DNA of 15,804 nucleotides from JAPLJM01 sp963708515 (GTDB lineage Bacteria > Desulfobacterota > Syntrophia > Syntrophales > Fen-1087): the NCBI GenBank assembly GCA_963708515.1, contig CAVPSX010000016.1, positions 1 through 15,804 on the forward strand, in the 5' to 3' direction. This document shows, one piece after another, positions 13,881-15,804 of this stretch (the stretch's first letter is position 1; each line of letters opens with the position of its first letter). The notes under the pieces are model-generated. The model made no database searches, had not been told where the DNA came from, and was given only the letters and a program-made list of their open reading frames with translations. The position numbers and the translations under genes were made by a program.

Positions 13881-14028
13881 CTTCGACGTTATAGATAAAG
13901 CAGTCCTGTCAGGCGCGCTCTCGCGTCCCCGCGCGCGTGCGTGCGGGCCCGTGGGAGGGCGGGGCACGTGCCCGGCAGGTTGGTTTCGCTCCGGCAAGAG
14001 ATTTGTGCAGCCCCGGGTGCATCGACTT
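13881..14028. other. GC-rich junction
   Basis: This follows the broken start of TctA. The stretch 13915-13985 is made almost wholly of G and C with CG/GC alternation (CGCGCGCGTGCGTGCGGGC), unlike either side. It marks a rearrangement joint or an assembly joint between the TctA remnant and the hisC region. No gene is supported. Confidence 0.5.
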
Positions 14029-14040
14029 TTGCCATTTCCA
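13993..14040 (+). repeat. Imperfect direct repeat, copy before hisC-type gene
   Basis: GGCAAGAGATTTGTGCAGCC and the following ~28 bases resemble 15203-15247 (GGCAAGAGATTGTGCTGCCC onward, ending in ATTTCCA in both). Each copy stands about 85-95 bases before a plus-strand gene. Confidence 0.5.
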
Positions 14041-14058
14041 TCTAGCTTTTTATATGAT
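14029..14058 (+). promoter_or_regulatory. Promoter of the hisC-type gene
   Basis: TTGCCA at 14029-14034, an 18-base spacer and TATGAT at 14053-14058. Expected transcription start is near 14065, which supports translation from the GTG at 14077 and rules out the upstream in-frame ATG at 13951. Confidence 0.55.
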
Positions 14059-14076
14059 CCAGCTTACTTGAGAGCA

Positions 14077-15138
14077 GTGAGCATCTTGAGAGACTACTCC
14101 CGTAACCTTATGCCTTACCTCTCAGAGGTGGAGCCTGACGAGGCTGGTTTGGATCTAGCCGTAGTTTGCAGGAGATACGGCATTGCTCCTGAAAGCATAG
14201 TAATGATGAACCGCAATGAGAACGCTTATGGCCCAAGTCCACGGGTCAAGGAGACCCTCCGAGATGTTCCTTTACACACGTATCCCGATTCCAGTCTCTT
14301 TTTGGAGTCTTTAGCAAAATATAGCGGATATCAAGAAAAGAGCATAATCACCGGAGCGGGAATGGATGAGATAATTATCACCATTGCCAGGCTTTTCCTG
14401 GGACGGGGAGATCGAGCCCTGATCCCTGTTCCCACATACAATTTGTACGACCTGGCCGCCAGGTTGTGTGGGGCTCTTCCCGTCCATCAGCCCCGCCTTC
14501 CCGGCTTCGAGGTCGACCCGAACATTCCAGATGGCATGAAGATGATCTTCCTCTGCTCTCCCAATAATCCTACCGGTAACCTCGTCTCTGAAGAGACAGT
14601 CAGGTCGATTGCCGAGAGCACAGATGGCATAGTCTTCCTGGACGAAGCCTATGCGGAGTTCGCCGAAAAAAACCTGTTAACATTGGTCAAAGAATATGAC
14701 AACCTGGTGGTGGGAAGGTCTCTCTCAAAGGCCTTCGGGTTAGCCGGCTTACGTCTGGGTTATGCAGTGGCACCGGAGTGGATAGCAGAACAATACAGGC
14801 ATATTGCACCGATGTTCAGCATAAGCAGCCTTTCCCTGGCAGCAGGCGTGGCCTCTCTGAACGATATGGTGTATATGAGGCGAACGGTCTCCAAAATAAT
14901 TCTTGAGCGGGAGAGATTGTTTAATAGCCTGAAGGATGCATTTCCCTCGCAAGGCAATTTCCTGTTCATTCACACCCGTGAAGAGTCCCGTTTGGTTACG
15001 GAGAGACTCTTGAGCAAGGGGATCGTCATCAGAGACTGCGCATCATTTTCTGGAGCATATGATCATTGCATCCGGGTCACAATAGGAACTGCTGAAGAGA
15101 ATGAAAGATTCCTGAGGGCTTATTTGGAGTTTGAATAG
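14077..15138 (+). CDS. hisC: Histidinol-phosphate aminotransferase-like PLP enzyme
   Basis: This is a class I/II aminotransferase of the HisC type, 353 residues. HisC converts imidazole-acetol phosphate and glutamate to histidinol phosphate, using pyridoxal phosphate. Motifs in order: MNRNENAYGPSPRV (substrate end), GAGMDEII, VPTYNLYD, CSPNNPTGN, VFLDEAYAEF, GRSLSKAFGLAGLRLGY with the PLP lysine in SLSKAF, and a C-terminal IRVTIGTAEENERFL. The GTG start fits the usual HisC N-terminus and the promoter; TTG 14068 is an alternative. No other his gene is nearby and the gene lies beside hicBA and a rearranged joint, so it may be a paralogue acting on another phosphate-bearing or aromatic substrate. 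The gene symbol is by family only. Confidence 0.8.
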   Translation: MSILRDYSRNLMPYLSEVEPDEAGLDLAVVCRRYGIAPESIVMMNRNENAYGPSPRVKETLRDVPLHTYPDSSLFLESLAKYSGYQEKSIITGAGMDEIIITIARLFLGRGDRALIPVPTYNLYDLAARLCGALPVHQPRLPGFEVDPNIPDGMKMIFLCSPNNPTGNLVSEETVRSIAESTDGIVFLDEAYAEFAEKNLLTLVKEYDNLVVGRSLSKAFGLAGLRLGYAVAPEWIAEQYRHIAPMFSISSLSLAAGVASLNDMVYMRRTVSKIILERERLFNSLKDAFPSQGNFLFIHTREESRLVTERLLSKGIVIRDCASFSGAYDHCIRVTIGTAEENERFLRAYLEFE

Positions 15139-15149
15139 GGGATATGGGT

Positions 15150-15181
15150 AAGGCAAGTCGAATTGGCCAAGTCTGCCTTTT
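15150..15181 (+). terminator. Weak terminator candidate after hisC
   Basis: AAGGCA at 15150-15155 pairs with TGCCTT at 15174-15179, followed by TT within a short T run. The loop is long, so this is weak. Confidence 0.3.
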
Positions 15182-15202
15182 GAGGAAACCGCTTGATTTT
15201 TT

Positions 15203-15247
15203 GGCAAGAGATTGTGCTGCCCAGATTCATTCGATTAATGATTTCCA
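15203..15247 (+). repeat. Imperfect direct repeat, copy before hicBA
   Basis: Partner of 13993-14040. About 20 leading bases differ by one indel and one substitution or so, and the end ATTTCCA is shared. The hisC-type gene lies between the two copies. Confidence 0.5.
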
Positions 15248-15283
15248 AAGCCTATGGCAAGCATTAAATCCTTTCAATGGTTT

Positions 15284-15289
15284 TATAAT
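15284..15289 (+). promoter_or_regulatory. -10 box of hicBA
   Basis: A perfect TATAAT lies six bases before the ATG at 15296, so transcription would start at or next to the start codon and the mRNA would be leaderless. No clear -35 box is seen. No Shine-Dalgarno sequence precedes the ATG, which agrees. Confidence 0.4.
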
Positions 15290-15295
15290 ACCGAT

Positions 15296-15550
15296 ATGTT
15301 CTCCGAATACATCCAGGCGGCCTTAGAGCGGGCGGAGTATGACACGCTGGAAGACGGCTCTTACGTGGCCACAGTGCTCGGACTTCAGGGAGTAATAGCC
15401 GTTGGCGACACTTTTGAGGAATGCCGCAAAGATCTCATTGAAGTCATAGAAGAATGGATCGTAGCCCGGATACAATGGGGATATCCGATTCCTCCTATTG
15501 CGGATCATACCATTGAGTCCTCAAAGGAGCCAATTGTAGTTGTTGACTAA
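15296..15550 (+). CDS. hicB: HicB-family antitoxin
   Basis: The 84-residue protein MFSEYIQAALERAEYDTLED, then GLQGVIAVGDTFEECRKDLI and EVIEEWIVARIQWGYPIPPI, is the short HicB form (degenerate RNase-H-like fold) that neutralises HicA and usually represses its own operon. The start at 15296 matches the family's usual first residues; the in-frame ATG at 15254 would add 14 atypical residues and lies upstream of the TATAAT. Its stop overlaps the start of the toxin gene, the usual coupled arrangement, here in the antitoxin-first order. No C-terminal HTH or arrow-type DNA-binding domain is obvious, so self-repression is uncertain. Confidence 0.85.
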   Translation: MFSEYIQAALERAEYDTLEDGSYVATVLGLQGVIAVGDTFEECRKDLIEVIEEWIVARIQWGYPIPPIADHTIESSKEPIVVVD

Positions 15551-15767
15551 GCTCCTACCCATATCCCGGCGCGAACTCATCAAGCGATTGGCGAGACTTG
15601 GGTTCACAGGACCATATCCTGGCAAGAAGCATCATCACATGGTGAGAGATGGAATCTTTGTAATTATACCAAACCCACATCATAGTGAGAAGATTAGTGT
15701 GAAGCTCCAGCTCATCATTCTGAAAGAAGCCGGAATCAGCAGAGACGAATGGCTTTCCAAACAGTGA
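15540..15767 (+). CDS. hicA: HicA-family toxin
   Basis: HicA toxins are small double-stranded-RNA-binding-fold mRNA interferases. This 75-residue protein reads LLPISRRELIKRLARLGFTG, then GKKHHHMVRDGIFVIIPNPH and LIILKEAGISRDEW. The catalytic His lies in KHHHM, at the place of the family's G-S-H-H motif, and the C-terminal LxxILxxAGIxxxEW is typical. Translation starts at TTG 15540 (or TTG 15543), overlapping the hicB end, so toxin translation likely depends on hicB. The frame is intact and ends 37 bases before the window edge. Confidence 0.85.
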   Translation: MLTKLLPISRRELIKRLARLGFTGPYPGKKHHHMVRDGIFVIIPNPHHSEKISVKLQLIILKEAGISRDEWLSKQ

Positions 15768-15804
15768 TATCACTTCAAGTTCATGATAATTGTGTTAAAT
15801 CTAG

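Noticed and set aside
13218..13997. 259-residue minus-strand frame overlapping TctA
   Set aside because: It is an Arg/Pro/Cys-rich out-of-frame reading of TctA continuing through the GC-rich joint.
15144..15326. 60-residue frame between the hisC-type gene and hicB
   Set aside because: It crosses the hicB start in another frame and covers the repeat and promoter; no ribosome site.
1..15804. tRNA or rRNA genes
   Set aside because: No cloverleaf with a T-loop GGTTCGAATCC-type motif, and no rRNA signatures, were seen on either strand by eye.

Overview
The window looks like a chromosomal stretch from an anaerobic deltaproteobacterium (Desulfobacterota, Syntrophales-like). This is inferred from gene content and protein style: an archaeal-type PurD, a two-cluster ferredoxin-like reductase, TctA and MORN proteins. 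No database search was possible. Housekeeping genes alternate with mobile-element debris.

Layout. 1-1400 holds a compact minus-strand module typical of integrated mobile DNA: a RadC/JAMM protein, a 65-aa zinc-ribbon protein and a 49-aa protein. Downstream of it is a structured non-coding region. 1400-2209 is degenerate sequence with hairpins, ending in the left end and truncated orfA of an IS3-family element. 2211-3905 is a minus-strand cluster under an ArsR-type repressor. It encodes a small membrane protein, a Met/Cys-rich 85-aa protein and an ICMT/NnrU-like membrane methyltransferase, with good promoters that overlap dyads. 4141-4627 is the 5' part of an IS110-family element with its leader. 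4552-8622 is a minus-strand run purD, purH, Fe-S reductase. Both purH gaps contain copies, in opposite orientation, of a ~150-bp MITE-like repeat. Divergent from purD lies a MORN pair. The first protein has two MORN blocks joined by about 19 copies of a charged 16-residue repeat; the second is a pure MORN protein. Then follow an unrecognised 257-aa protein, a 5'-truncated TctA permease, a HisC-type aminotransferase and a hicBA toxin-antitoxin pair.

A striking general property is the number of single-base reading-frame breaks: radC-like, the small membrane protein, the Fe-S protein (three), purH (two), the MORN/helix protein (two), and an in-frame stop in arsR. Many fall in short runs of one base, and purH is a core gene next to an intact purD. 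Base-calling error is therefore a serious alternative to gene decay. I give the reconstructed full-length genes and flag each break.

Best candidates for something new are the ArsR-linked membrane/Met-rich/methyltransferase cluster, the MORN-long helix-MORN protein with its MORN partner, the paired inverted MITEs around purH, and the IS110 leader that may still encode a bridge RNA.
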